DNA of 64,000 bases from Macrolepiota albuminosa (lineage: Eukaryota; Basidiomycota; Agaricomycetes; Agaricales; Agaricaceae), in assembly GCA_027475525.1 (NCBI GenBank), contig JAMWFC010000046.1, positions 1,488,001 through 1,552,000 of the forward strand, given 5' to 3'. Position 1 is the first letter of the stretch; each line of letters opens with the position of its first letter. A program made the translations under genes and the position numbers. The notes under the pieces were generated by a model. The model saw only the letters and a list, made by a program, of their open reading frames with translations. It was not told the origin of the DNA and did not search any database. Positions 23,010 to 34,378 of the stretch are shown here, in pieces.

Positions 23010-24800
23010 CTACAATCTGGGAGCTCTGCTGGATTCCTCCCCCATCCCTGTCGAAGTCCCCGACCCCCCCAGCACACTTGCCCCCATCCCCACTGCCCCC
23101 ACTGCCACCTCCATTGATGCCACCACAGCTGCCACCCTCTCATCATATGAGGGGAGGGGCTCCCCTGCATCCACTGCCATTTCCACCCACATGCCTAGGA
23201 CGATTGGATTGTGTCTCTGATGTGCAGCCAGCAGGTGCTCCAGCTGACCCACCCCCTGAGCGACCTCTGTCAGAGAAGGACCAGATGTCAAAGACATGCT
23301 CTGCGAAATGAGAGCATGAGCCGAAGCACCCTTGTTGAGCAGAAGGCAATGCTTCTGTGCCCAACCTGGAAAGATTAGCTGAAGCCCCCACAAAAATTGC
23401 AATGGCCACTCATGCATCGCTTCCTCCGGACAGCTGCCACACTTCTGACCAGCCAGCTCCTCTGCTGAACCAGGCTCGCCTGGGCCCCCTTCACCCTTCC
23501 CAGCAGCTCCTGCAACTTTGCTGCCCTTGCCCTCTGTGCTCCAGGATCCGGAACCTGCCCATCCTTCTGATCAAGCTGGGCTCTCAGACCGGCCACCTCC
23601 TCTTCCAGAGCCTCACAAGCCCGACTCATCTCATCCCTCTCAGCTTGTATATTGTCCTACACCCTCCTCCCCCGCTGCACCTCCACATACATCTCCCAGA
23701 GTCTCATCGTCAAGCATCACTCCTGAATGGCAGCCTTCTTGAGCTGGTGGCGGTATGATGTGATACTCTCCACCTCAGACCCAGGAGCCGTCCCTGGGAA
23801 TGGCTGACTAAGGCCTGGCAAAGGCAAGTGTCTCTCTGAACCCAATAGGCTGGTGCCCTGGGACCCCGGTGATCTCTGGACCATGCCAAGTAGGGGGCTG
23901 CTGCTCCTTGTCTGACTCCTCAGAGGATGCCTGCTGCTTGCCTTTATTTCTGCGGGGCTCCTCTGGCTCATTGTCATTATTGTTGTCTGAAGATCTCACT
24001 ACGGCAGGACATTTTGCACAGGCGCGCTGACTCACCCATATCCCCTTCCCCCCTTGCCCACCAGATAGTACTATGCACACCAATGCCTTCCTTGTCCTCA
24101 CCCGCATTTTCTGACCCTCTCTTAGCTGCTTTATGATCCAGTCCTCACTCCACCTCTGCTTCCAAGCCATGCAGCCTGCCCTTCAAGCCAGACCCATCAG
24201 ACAGCATTCATGCTGGCTGCGATACTGTGCACACATCAAAGTGTCCTGGCAGGCCTCCGCTATTGGCTCCTCAAACTCACATGACACTCTTCAGCAGGTG
24301 TACATCACGCACTAAGCCGACGTCAGTAGGACCCCTACATGACCAAGACAAGGCTCACTAGACCTGCAGCCTCACACCAAGACCACACTGGGGGACCCCA
24401 ATAGCACCTCTGCACTGCCATGAACTGCTCTGGCATCTCCTGGGCCTGAGGGACACATTGCGCTGCAGGGACAGGCCACACCTGCCCCATACTAAGGGAG
24501 GGGTGGTCATGGCAGGACAACAAAGCAGGAGGATGGGATGAGAATGGCCCCAGCTGTCCTTGCAGGGGCCCCAAAGAAGATGATGGCCCTGCCACCAGAA
24601 GAATGGGGGGTCAGACCAGGGGAGTGGAAGGCCCAGCCATGGGAGAGGAGAGAACCGGAGCCCAAGGAGGGAGCATGGATTCTAAAGAAGGACTGAATGG
24701 CAATCCAAAATCAAAAACAGACATTCACAGGCAAGCTGTGCAATACACTGGCTATTTTGCTGCTGGTTGTACTCTGCCTGGCATCGGTCATAGTCCTGTC
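23010..24800 (-). pseudogene. Antisense third ORF of Gypsy-C2
   Basis: On the strand opposite to the element's LTR direction, frames at 24595-24335, 24170-23808, 23977-23717, 23629-23375 and 23417-23010 give one decayed protein. It has a Pro-rich N-terminus and a basic segment (MAWKQRWSEDWIIKQLREGQ) with a CAKC motif. An acidic Ser/Asn/Glu-rich linker, a coiled coil (CEALEEEVAGLRAQL) and the tail LLAAHQRH follow. Order and tail match the antisense ORF of Gypsy-C. Position just before a polypurine tract and LTR is also the same. Not recognised as a known family; DNA binding is only a guess from the basic and Cys-containing segment. Confidence 0.6.
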
Positions 24801-25002
24801 ATGACGCCACAGAATTGTCTCCAGCAGGGGGAGAGTAGGGGAGTGGAGAGGCATTATGTGGCACGACATGTTGAACGGGAGTTAAGCTCAAAATTTTTTT
24901 CTTTTTTTAGGTCTCTTGCTGATGGCATTAGACTTCAGACTTTGACTTTGCTTCTCACACAGAAGGCACATAGCCACCAATGCTTTGTAGGGTCTCAGCA
25001 CT

Positions 25003-25012
25003 AAGGAGGAGG
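25003..25012 (+). promoter_or_regulatory. Polypurine tract of Gypsy-C2
   Basis: The purine run aaggaggagg sits immediately before the LTR start, at the same place as the gaggggggggtaa tract of Gypsy-C at 58517-58529. Confidence 0.7.
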
Positions 25013-25767
25013 TGATATCACGACTAATACCTCACACCAAACCTGGGACCAACTCAAAAGCCCCAAACCCACTCTGGACACCCAACCCACAACAGCCCTC
25101 CCACGTGCTGGAGCCCCCACCCCATTGTTAAACCAACTGATCAATGCCAGCATCCAACACTGCCCCCTCGCCAAACCAACTGATCAACGCTGGCACCTGA
25201 CACCACCTCTTAATTTGTCCAGGAAACACCACACCCATACCCAGGCTATACACCGCACAGGACTCAATACACCACATAAGACCAACTATGTGAAACGTAA
25301 CCCTGGACCTCAAGCAGATGCCTCAGAGCTTACCCAGCACTGGTACTTAATGCAGAGTCAGTAGCCTGTCATGGTAGTCTTGATATTGCTATAACTTCCA
25401 TCTCTATACTCTCCTGTCTGTCTCGTACCATCTACTCAATCTATCTTCTTACTCTCTCAAGTTTCCCGGTCTTCTAAGTCTTACTTCAATTCTAACTCAG
25501 TCTCCCAGTCTTAGTCTCTTCCTCCAACCATTCTCCATTATCCTCCATCCTAACAGGCTCCACCTCTCCCCATCCTTGTATTTCAGACTTAGTCCAGGAT
25601 CCTGCTCCTTCCCTCCCTTTGGACTCCGGCACTCTGTAGCACCCTTGCACCCCCACCAAAACTTCAGAACTCATTCTCTGTCATCCAGAGACACTCTGTA
25701 GACTTCAAGTCTGCCTAATAAGGACCCGCTTGCCTCTGGAGGCCTCCATCGTCAGCGGAACCTGACA
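25013..25767 (+). repeat. Gypsy-C2 3' LTR
   Basis: It starts TGATATCACGACTAAT and ends AGCGGAACCTGACA; the last 15 bases are the same as those of the Gypsy-C LTR (59222-59236), and the start shares TCACGAC. The middle is diverged. About 755 bp. The 5' part of the element (gag, pol, 5' LTR) is missing, so no target duplication can be checked. Confidence 0.75.
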
Positions 25768-27881
25768 CAGTCCACTTTTCATCAGGAATTACTCCTGAAT
25801 GACAGCTAGAGAAGAGTCAATTTTTAATGTAGTCTGAATTCCCAAGCTTTAGCCTATCATTTTGCAGGTAATTTAGCATCAATCAACATAGTCCTGACAG
25901 CATCTGTTGTTACCCAAATTGACCTCTCAACAGTACTATTTGACACTAATGAGTATGGCTATTACATGTCCAGTGACCCTTTCTAATTTTGCTTTGTAGA
26001 TTTTAAACATCTGGAGAATGGTTTCTGTAAGTTAATTTCTAAGAAAAAATATAAATTGGTGTGATGAACTTCTATCATGGAACTTCATGGTGTATATAGC
26101 ACTACCAGTGGACTTTACTTGCGCCAGACCCCACAGGTCTATATTTGTTGATTGTAAGACTATAACTTTGGCTATTGGATTCCCATCAAATGGTTGTCAC
26201 TTTATATTGGCAATAATATAGTCCTCACACTGGCCAGCAGCATTTCTGTTTTTGATAGTAAGACTGTCAACAAGTTTTGATGCCTCAGCAATGTGTGCAA
26301 TGCCAAAATAAGAGAAATGTTAGTGCTAAGTGGTGATGTCTACCAGATTTTAGAGTGACTGAGCAGTCAGTGCTGCTAGAACAAATATAGTAAATGACTC
26401 AGAAATTAGGTACATCCCATTTTTTAATTTGCTGGTAAAGACTTCAATCTTATTGTGGAAGAATTGGACCTTTCAATCACCAAAAACAGAATGCCAACCA
26501 GCAAGGTCAAGTTTACTGATTGAAATTAGATTTGCAGTTATATCAGGGGCATGAAGCACATTTCTAAACATTAATGTATGCTCCTTTCCATTGTTTATGA
26601 TCCTAGGACAACATTTTTTATTCTCAAGATTGTGAAACTTGCTCCTTCTTTTGAGGACAAGCCAACTAGTTTAGTGACTAGTTTATAATTAATGAATACT
26701 TTCCAGTTTTTGAAAAAATAGGTAGTATACCCAGAGTCCACAAATAAGCATGACAAATTAAGGGTTACACTCTCAGCTGTGAGTATGATATATTTTATGG
26801 ATAGTGCATTGTCTTTATATATTGATTCAAGAATGTTGGCAACTGATGCTGATAGTGCAAAGTGGCTGCCAAGTATAATGGCACTATTAGTAATTATGGA
26901 AGTAAATGTAGCTGCCAGAAGAGATACAATTTGTTTGTCCTTCCACTAAGTTGGGTATTGACCCTGTTTCCTGCCATCTTCTTGGAAGCAGTCGAACTGG
27001 ATATGACTGGTCTTCTTTCAATTTAAGCATTTCTTGTCAGAATTATTATTTGCTCTTTTTGATAACTTATTAACCTGGGCCTGCAGTGCCTGGATCATAG
27101 CCTTGAGAGCTTTGACAGTATCAGTAGTTGCTATAAATGTGCCTAATCCAGATTTACTTGATTTGTTTGTGATATGTTCACTGTGGTCAGTTAGAGTTTG
27201 AATAATCTTTATCAAATTGATTTCCCCATACGATGTGGAAACAATTAGATCTCAGGATTCAGGAAATGAATATAGTAACTTAACAATAAACTATTCATCT
27301 ATAATGTTAGTACCCATGTCATTTGCCTTTTACATTGTCCTCATCTTTTCAATATGGCCTTTCTCTTCAGCTACTTTATTTCTGTCAATATATTTGCATT
27401 CTGCTAGTTCTTTTTCCCTCATATTTCTCAACCTCTGGCTCTCAACCCTGTATTGCTTATTCAGAAACTCCCAGGCCTCATGTGAGGTTCCATCAGAGTT
27501 GATACCTGATCTAGCAATATTGAATAGATTGATTAAGATCAACAATAAAGCAATATTTTCACAGAGTTTGTATTTGAGCTCATTCAGAGTGTGCAAGTGT
27601 ATAGAAGTTGGTGTAGAGAGAGAAATTTCAGTAGATAGTGACAATTTGGTATTATTTTTTTGGGGTCATAAGGATTCTGGCACAGTAATTTTGTTTTCTT
27701 AGTAATTAAATAGCCCTCAAGGTTTTCCATGGGCAATCATATTAATCTTCCAGCTAGCATAGTTTTTATGGCCTTTGTATTTTTGATTCTAGAATAAGAA
27801 AAATGGTAGAAGCATTGAGCTCATGCTTGGTTATTGGAAAAATAATAATTTATTGAGTCATAGAGGCCTTTGATGGTCAAG
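25768..27881 (-). pseudogene. Copia-F gag and protease-integrase remnant
   Basis: Decayed Ty1/copia internal region read on the minus strand. A gag domain is at about 27700-27330 (SHEAWEFLNKQYRVESQRLRNM). A Leu/Ala coiled region follows at 27215-27030, then a zinc knuckle near 27030-26990 in which the second Cys codon is a stop (CLN*KKTSHIQFDC). A protease-like FVDSGYTTYF lies near 26750, and below it are scattered integrase-like blocks with many stops. The 5' end of the element (primer site and LTR) is at 45591-45736, because Gypsy-A was inserted between the primer site and gag. Reverse transcriptase is absent; the element is cut off by the Gypsy-C2 LTR. Confidence 0.65.
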
Positions 27882-27886
27882 AATAA

Positions 27887-28058
27887 TGTATTGGAGTCAC
27901 ACTTGTTACTAGCATCAACGATGCTATAAGCATTCATTAGAGTATTATGTAAGACAACATCTTGTATTCACTCTAGTTCTAGTCAATCTGATACTGCAGT
28001 CTGATTCAGCACTGTGTGATACACACAAGATAGTTCTAACTCATAACCAACGGTTACA
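27887..28058 (+). repeat. Gypsy-A 5' LTR
   Basis: 172 bp, TGTATTGGAG to GGTTACA. The bases after it (tttttttgaatcttctg) do not resemble a TGG-type tRNA primer site. Confidence 0.93.
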
Positions 28059-28168
28059 TTTTTTTGAATCTTCTGCTATTGGCTTTAGACTCTAGGCTTG
28101 TTACTGACTAGGCAACTCTCATCAAACCCTCTCAATTTCTGTTGGCATCACGTCAAAAACGTGCTTCC

Positions 28169-29780
28169 ATGACTGGTTCTCTTGATCCAGACCCTCCTTT
28201 CTCAGCTGCAGACACAGGTGACCCACCTGTGCTTCAAGCTATGAAGATGCAATCTGCATCTGTGTACCAACCCCTGCAAAAGTGGGACAAAAAGATACCT
28301 TACAATGTCAGCGCAAGCTTTGGAATGCCTGGTGGGCTATCTGTATCACGGATGATGTCCATTGTATGGCCTGGTGGTAAACCAGGAGAGAGATCTGCGG
28401 TTTCAGGAGTATTGCTGCCAGTGAGCCAAATGCCTTCATTGATATACCCGGTATTGCCCGAGAGCTCATCAGCTCAGTCCGAGGGTCAACCGGACCTTAC
28501 TCAGTACTCAGAAATGGTACAAGGCAGCGCATTCATGCATAGTACCCCATTCTGGACTGCACCGACTGAACGACATTTGGAGTATGTGGCAGATGCTGCC
28601 ACTGGACTAGGACTGTCGTCATTGATGACACAAGGACAGAAGCAAGGACCAGCAATAGTGGTCAGTAGGGAGGACAACAAGGTCATAAGGTTGGAAAAGG
28701 CATCGTCAGCGCCTGGAATTCCAGAGTTGCACAGAAGGGCCAGCAAACAGCTGCAGGTGAGGCATGAAGGCCTCAGAAGAGTTCTGGACCTAGAGTCCAA
28801 GCTGGAATCCTCAGATGATGAGGAAAGCAAAAAGTCGCATTCAACCCTGTCTATCCAGCTACAGCTGGTGTTGGACCAATATCCATTGGTCGCAAAGAAA
28901 TTGATGCAAAAGTGTCTGCAGCTTTACATAGTAAAGCATTTACAGTTATTGGCTGCTAGGAGCCACGATGTACCCTGTGCAGATTTGACTGAATATATCG
29001 AATTATTTGTGCGTATCTTTGAACTTGAAGTGGTTGAATACCTCAAGCACAAAGCGGCACGAGAATCAGCAGCCTCAACGGCCATCCCGGCTGACTCAGT
29101 AGAATGCAAAATGAGTGTGCACTGATGAGCGCCATTAATTGCAGATGCAATGGAGTTGCTCAATGAGTCTCAGCAAGACTACGTTAGGCATCAGAACGCT
29201 GCCAACTGTTAATGCATTGTCAGCAGAGTGCCTCAGCAGGCATTGTCTAAAGTAGAGACTGTGACAACAACTCCGGCAGAGCCAGAAGCACTGCTTGCAG
29301 TACAGGAGGTTAAGACACCTCAAAAGCAAGTTACTATCAAGGAAGAGGTGGACGAAGTCCACATTCTTGAGGAGCAAACACGACCATGGCACGTAGTGTG
29401 ACACATCCACCTAGTGGACAACTGGAATAAACATGTCAATTACCAAAGGATACGCAACCAGGACTTGCACAATCATGGTGAGTCATTGATTGATGACCAG
29501 GGGGTAGCCTTTGAAGGGCATGAGGGTGTAATGCCTGTCGATGATATGTGGTGACAATTTGCGGCTTGAACTGCTGAACTGGACAGAGATCCGGGTGGTA
29601 GTAATGATAGTAGTGATTACTATGAGAGGAGAGAGCCAAATCGTTGCAATAACAATGGTGGAGGTTGTGATCATAGAAATAACAATCGAGACAATAGTAA
29701 TCATCATAATGGTGGCAGGCAGGCTGGTGGATTACCAGCAGAGCAAGAAGTGAGGCAACAGCCCACCCCATGGCCGGAAA
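28169..29780 (+). pseudogene. Gypsy-A gag, N-terminal part
   Basis: A good open frame from the ATG at 28169 to a stop at 29123-29125, rich in Ser, Gln and charged residues, with an acidic SSDDEESK segment and a helical C-terminal part. The same protein is encoded by 5119-5895 in the truncated copy, which shows it is a real element gene. After 29125 the homology continues with stops through an Asn/Arg-rich stretch (29590-29720, RCNNNGG) up to the Gypsy-B insertion at 29781. No known domain recognised; it lies upstream of the capsid-like gag domain at 36525. Confidence 0.7.
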
Positions 29781-30300
29781 TGTAAGGGCGACCTCTAGAG
29801 GCTGTGGCTCAGTCACACAGCTGGCAGAGGGAGATCCAAAGTGTATTAGAATATATACTGACAATATCAAGGTAGCTACTCACCTGGCAGAGGGAGATCC
29901 AAAGAGAACAAGTCTGGGGATCCCCTATGCCAGGTTGGACGCTTCTGGGGCCTCTGAAGCGTGGGAAACAACTGTACAGTACAACAAAACCTTAAAAACT
30001 CAAAAATTGACTAACCAAACAAGTGTGCAAACAAGGGAGGAAAACTCCGGACTTTAGAAGTCAGAAAGGCAAACTCCGGCTTATCTAAGCAGCCTGGAGC
30101 GGTGCTGAAGGGCCCACACTTGTCTGAGTGATAGCTAAAGAACCAGAGCACCTCAAAGGTTGAGAATAGTACCAACAGATAGTGTTGAAGAAGTAGTAAC
30201 AGCAAAATGAGAGAATGGTAGAAGAAATAAGGAAGTGAATGAAAGGAGAGTGAAAAGAAATAAGGAGTGAAAGAAGAAAGGAATGAGGGGTCCCCTGACA
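29781..30300 (-). repeat. Gypsy-B 3' LTR
   Basis: 520 bp, in element orientation TGTCAGGGGA to GCCCTTACA. It is preceded in that orientation by a polypurine tract. Confidence 0.96.
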
Positions 30301-30312
30301 TCACCCCCCCTC
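30301..30312 (-). promoter_or_regulatory. Gypsy-B polypurine tract
   Basis: Minus-strand AGAGGGGGGGTGA directly before the 3' LTR, the expected primer for plus-strand DNA synthesis. Confidence 0.85.
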
Positions 30313-30560
30313 TAGAGTGCGGCGTCTCGACGTGCTGGATAGAAGTAGTTCTGGATGGCCTGGTCTACTTTGGAAAGAGAATAGAGGCCTCTGATTGCCC
30401 GAGGAGCATCAGGATGCTGTTGATAGAATTCCCGGACCAAGGCAGGGGCATGGACATTCTCTTGTGGCTCCCAGGAAACGTCCTCGATTCCATAGCCCTT
30501 CCACTTGACCTTGAACTGAAGCTTATTCCTAAAGAGTCGGCTGTCTAGGATCCGCTCCAC
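30312..30560 (-). CDS. Gypsy-B chromodomain, cut off from pol by one stop
   Basis: Minus-strand frame with VERILDSRLF, FKVKWKGYGIEDVSWEP and a C-terminal helix, a typical chromovirus chromodomain that would direct integrase to modified histones. It is in the same frame as pol and separated only by a TGA at 30615-30617 and a Pro-rich linker. The codon lies in GGT-TGA-CGT, so a single C-to-T change would explain the stop. Either this copy is mutated or the chromodomain is added by readthrough. Confidence 0.85.
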   Translation of the reverse strand: MERILDSRLFRNKLQFKVKWKGYGIEDVSWEPQENVHAPALVREFYQQHPDAPRAIRGLYSLSKVDQAIQNYFYPARRDAAL

Positions 30561-30614
30561 TTCATACTCTTCTTGGTTGTTTACCAGAACTGGTGGTGGA
30601 GGTGGCTGTGGACG

Positions 30615-33600
30615 TCAACCTGGAATTGGATCCTCTGGGGCTGGAGAAAGCTTCACCACATTGAAGACTGGATGGAGTCGACTCATTCCACTAGGCAGCT
30701 TGAGTCGATAGGCAAGTGGGCCTACCTGTCTTACTATAGGGAAGGGGCCTAGACGACGGTGAGAGAGCTTCTGAGAAGGTCGGGTAGTGGCAATGTCAGA
30801 GGCATCCAGGTAGACTCGATCTCCAGGCTTGTACTTGGGGGCTGGAGTTCGTCCACGATCGTAGTAGCGGGCCATGTCATCCTTTGCCTTAGCTAAAGCT
30901 GCCTTGGCCTCCTCCTGGGCTGCCTTCATCCGATCTATGAACTCATTGACAGCTTCATTCTCTGAAGGTCGTCCACGAGGCTCAAATCCCATCCGAGGAT
31001 GTCGACCAGTATCTAGAAGGAAAGGAGACATCTGGGTGGCAGCATGTACACGGTTGTTGTACTGGAACTCTGCCTCTGGTAATAGATCGTCCCAGTCATC
31101 CTGTCGTTCATTGCAGAAGAGCTGGAGATACTGTTCTAGCTCCTGGTTGACACGCTCAGTCTGGCCATCAGACTGGGGGTGGTAGGCTGTGGAGGTGTGG
31201 AGTTTGACATGGAGGAGGCGATACAGTTCTCTCGTAAACTCTGCCACAAACTGAGGTCCGCGGTCTGAGACATAAGCATCTGACAACCCATGGAGCTTCC
31301 AGACATGCTTCCGGTACAGATTGGCAGCGCCCATGGCTGAGCAAGTAGTGTGTGTTGGAATAAAATGAGCACGCTTGCCACAGAGATCCACTACCACCAT
31401 GATCGCATCATATCCATGAGAATCAGGTAACTCAACAATGAAGTCTACCGAGGCCACACTCCAACGCTCAGCTGGGATAGGCAATGGATGAAGCTGTCCC
31501 ATAGGAGGCTGACGACGAGGCTTAGTCCGAAGGCAAAGATCACAGGTGGAGGTGTAAGAGCCAATATACCGTGACATTTGAGGCCACCAGTAATTCCGCG
31601 AAACCAGCTCCAGTGTCTTCCATCTGCCAGGATGTCCTGCAACTCGAGAGTCATGATGCTGCTCCACAATCCGCCTCCGGAGGTCTGGCAGGTTGGGAAC
31701 ATAAATGCGTCCCCGGAAGGTGAGAAGACCATTCTCCAGAGACCACTCGTCGGTGCGGACAGACTTCACTCCAGCTTTCTCTCGAGCATGCAAGGCCATG
31801 GCAGCCTTAGCTACCAGATCTTCTTGGGCGCCCTCCCGGTTACCTCGTCGGATGTCTCGAAGGATGCTCACTTCTTCTCCCTGGCCAACCACACCTTCTA
31901 GAGCACGGATAGCAAATAGTTCTGGCTTCAGAAGTACAATATTGTCATTGTCACTAGCTCCTGAACCATGGTCTGCTCGCCTAGAAAGCGCATCTGGCTT
32001 ACCCATGCTCCGTCCCGGTTTGTGATGCAGAGAGAAGTCGAAGTTGGCCAGATACAAGGACCATCGAGCCTGTCGGCGGTTGAGTTTCTTGGCCGTCCGA
32101 AAGTACTCTAAGTTCTTGTGATCAGTCCACACCTCGAATTTATGCCTGGCACCCTCAAGGAAATGTCGCCACTCCTCAAATGACCGAATAATAGCTAGCA
32201 TCTCCTTATCATGGATCTCATAATTCCGCTCCACGGCATTGAGACTCTTGGAGTAGAAAGCCACAGGATGCCACTTACCATCCTCCCTTGACTGTTGAGA
32301 GAGAACGGCCCCAGTAGCAAAATCTGAGCTATCAGCTTCGACACGGAAGGGAGAGTCATCGTCTGGGAATATAAGGACAGGCTTTGAAGTGACCGCCTGT
32401 TTGAGGGCATCAAAGGCTGTCTGCTGTGCTGCATCCCAGTGCCAAGGAGTGTCCTTAGTGGTGAGATCGAAGAGGGGCCGGGCATGGTGTGAGAAATCCT
32501 GAATAAACCTCCGGTAGAAGTTGGTAAAACCCAGGAAGGCCTGAACCTCCTTCTTGTTCTTAGGCTCTGGCCACTCCGCTACACCAGCCACCTTGACTGG
32601 GTCCATCTCAGCCATTCCATGAGAGATGATCAGTCCAAGATATTCAACCTTAGTCTGCTCAAACTCACACTTCTCTGGCTTAAGATAGAGCTGGTGCTGG
32701 CGAAGACGTTCCAGTACGATGCGTGTAATCCGACGATGCTCCTCTAGAGTCTTGGTATAGATGAGAATATCGTCGAGGTATACACACACAACACCTTCCG
32801 CTATGAGGTCTCGGAAAATGTCGTTCATCATGGTCTGGAAGGTGGCAGGGCTATTAGTGAGGCCAAAGAACATTACCAGAGGTTCAAAGAGTCCACGATT
32901 TGTTCGGAATGCTCCCTTCCACTCATCTCCTTCTTTGATGCGCACATTGTTGTAGCCCCAGCGGACATCCAACTTGGTAAAGTAGCGTGCACCTCGGAGG
33001 TTGTTGACAAGCTCTGAAATGAGTGGTAAGGGGTAGCGATTCTTCACAGTCATCGCATTCAAGACTCGGTAGTCCTGAACCAGACGTAGAGATCCATCCT
33101 TCTTCTTAATAAAGAAGACTGGAGAGGCCATCGGAGACTTTGAGGGACGGATGCGACCAGAGTCTAAATTCTCCTGCAAAAAGGCATCAAGCTCATCCTG
33201 TTCTCTGGGAGAGAGTGGGTAGACCTTGCAGCTAGAGGGCTCAGCATTGGGTGTAAGCTCAATTGCATGGTCCCACTGCTTACGCTCTGGCAGGGAGTCA
33301 AATGATGCCTTAGAGAAAACATCCTCAAAGTCTTGCAGGTGATGAGGAACCGCATCTCGGAACGACTTAGGAGCAGAGTTGGCAGCAAATGCCTGAGCTA
33401 GCCGCTGGGAGGTAGTTTGGCTAGCTCTGATCTCTGCTACACTTGGTGGAGGTCGTAACATAGTTGCATAAATCCTATCACCTGTCTCGATAGCCTCGTC
33501 TGGAGACTCTGGGTCAGGAGCGCATCCAAATTCACCCTCGCGTCCATCTTCCATCTGGGCTTCACTCGCTACACCTCGAACGTCCTCATAGAGGGCCTCT

Positions 33601-34370
33601 CTATAAGGGAACGCCAAGGGAGGAGGATCCAGTAGGTCAAGGTCTGCAAAGGGGAGGTGTCCAACTCGGCAAGCCCGGATAGCGGCACGCTCACGGACTG
33701 ACTCTCTGCGCTCCTCTCTCACTTCCTTAGCACATGTGGAACACCGTCGAGGGCAGCGGCTCATGCTCACCTTACCCTTGGCCCAGTCAATCTCAGGATT
33801 GTGATCACGCAGCCAGGAGAACCCAAGTATCATGTCCTGCTTTCCTAGGCTGGTAACTGCAAAGACTGCACGCTCAGAATGAGTCTGATAACGAAGGACT
33901 AAATCCACCACTGAGCGGATGGATCCAGCTTCATTGAGCGTACCGTCAATGTTATAGACTGGAATAGGGTGAGAGAGGGGGCGGGTAGTGAGCCGGTGTT
34001 GTTCCACATAACGGGTGTCTAGGAAGAGTCCAGTAGCACCACTGTCCAAGAGAGCTATGACGCTTCGAGTCTGCTGAGTGTCAGTTGTCTCAATCTCCAC
34101 ATTCAGACGCAGAGAGTTGGGAGAGGGAGTAGAAGCAACAACATAGCGACGGGGAAGGCGTCGTTCCCAAGCTGGGACACGTGGTCGTCGGACAGGAGAA
34201 GGAGAAGAAGAAGTCTTAGCTGAGGCTTGGACCAAGGGGGTATTTTGTACGTCGGAGGGGGTGCTTACAGTTTCAGTCAGAGAATCAGGAGTAGGGAGCA
34301 ATACATTAGAAGACTCTACTGATTGACATGTAAACTGATTAGCACCAGGCGGCGGAGGCGTACAACTCAT
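30615..34370 (-). CDS. Gypsy-B pol polyprotein
   Basis: 1251 codons from the first ATG. It processes and copies the element RNA and inserts the DNA. Residues: aspartic protease LLDSGATG with Asp109; reverse transcriptase with YLDD at 531-534; RNase H with VEADSSDFATG; an integrase zinc-binding segment from His905 (HH...CDLC); integrase core D976, D1036 and E1072 (DD35E); and a C-terminal basic module ending RLHPVFNVVKLSP. All catalytic residues are present. The frame is -1 relative to gag and extends upstream of the ATG to the slippery site at 34391, so it is probably made as a Gag-Pol fusion. Confidence 0.95.
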   Translation of the reverse strand: MSCTPPPPGANQFTCQSVESSNVLLPTPDSLTETVSTPSDVQNTPLVQASAKTSSSPSPVRRPRVPAWERRLPRRYVVASTPSPNSLRLNVEIETTDTQQTRSVIALLDSGATGLFLDTRYVEQHRLTTRPLSHPIPVYNIDGTLNEAGSIRSVVDLVLRYQTHSERAVFAVTSLGKQDMILGFSWLRDHNPEIDWAKGKVSMSRCPRRCSTCAKEVREERRESVRERAAIRACRVGHLPFADLDLLDPPPLAFPYREALYEDVRGVASEAQMEDGREGEFGCAPDPESPDEAIETGDRIYATMLRPPPSVAEIRASQTTSQRLAQAFAANSAPKSFRDAVPHHLQDFEDVFSKASFDSLPERKQWDHAIELTPNAEPSSCKVYPLSPREQDELDAFLQENLDSGRIRPSKSPMASPVFFIKKKDGSLRLVQDYRVLNAMTVKNRYPLPLISELVNNLRGARYFTKLDVRWGYNNVRIKEGDEWKGAFRTNRGLFEPLVMFFGLTNSPATFQTMMNDIFRDLIAEGVVCVYLDDILIYTKTLEEHRRITRIVLERLRQHQLYLKPEKCEFEQTKVEYLGLIISHGMAEMDPVKVAGVAEWPEPKNKKEVQAFLGFTNFYRRFIQDFSHHARPLFDLTTKDTPWHWDAAQQTAFDALKQAVTSKPVLIFPDDDSPFRVEADSSDFATGAVLSQQSREDGKWHPVAFYSKSLNAVERNYEIHDKEMLAIIRSFEEWRHFLEGARHKFEVWTDHKNLEYFRTAKKLNRRQARWSLYLANFDFSLHHKPGRSMGKPDALSRRADHGSGASDNDNIVLLKPELFAIRALEGVVGQGEEVSILRDIRRGNREGAQEDLVAKAAMALHAREKAGVKSVRTDEWSLENGLLTFRGRIYVPNLPDLRRRIVEQHHDSRVAGHPGRWKTLELVSRNYWWPQMSRYIGSYTSTCDLCLRTKPRRQPPMGQLHPLPIPAERWSVASVDFIVELPDSHGYDAIMVVVDLCGKRAHFIPTHTTCSAMGAANLYRKHVWKLHGLSDAYVSDRGPQFVAEFTRELYRLLHVKLHTSTAYHPQSDGQTERVNQELEQYLQLFCNERQDDWDDLLPEAEFQYNNRVHAATQMSPFLLDTGRHPRMGFEPRGRPSENEAVNEFIDRMKAAQEEAKAALAKAKDDMARYYDRGRTPAPKYKPGDRVYLDASDIATTRPSQKLSHRRLGPFPIVRQVGPLAYRLKLPSGMSRLHPVFNVVKLSPAPEDPIPG

Positions 34371-34378
34371 CCGTCGCT

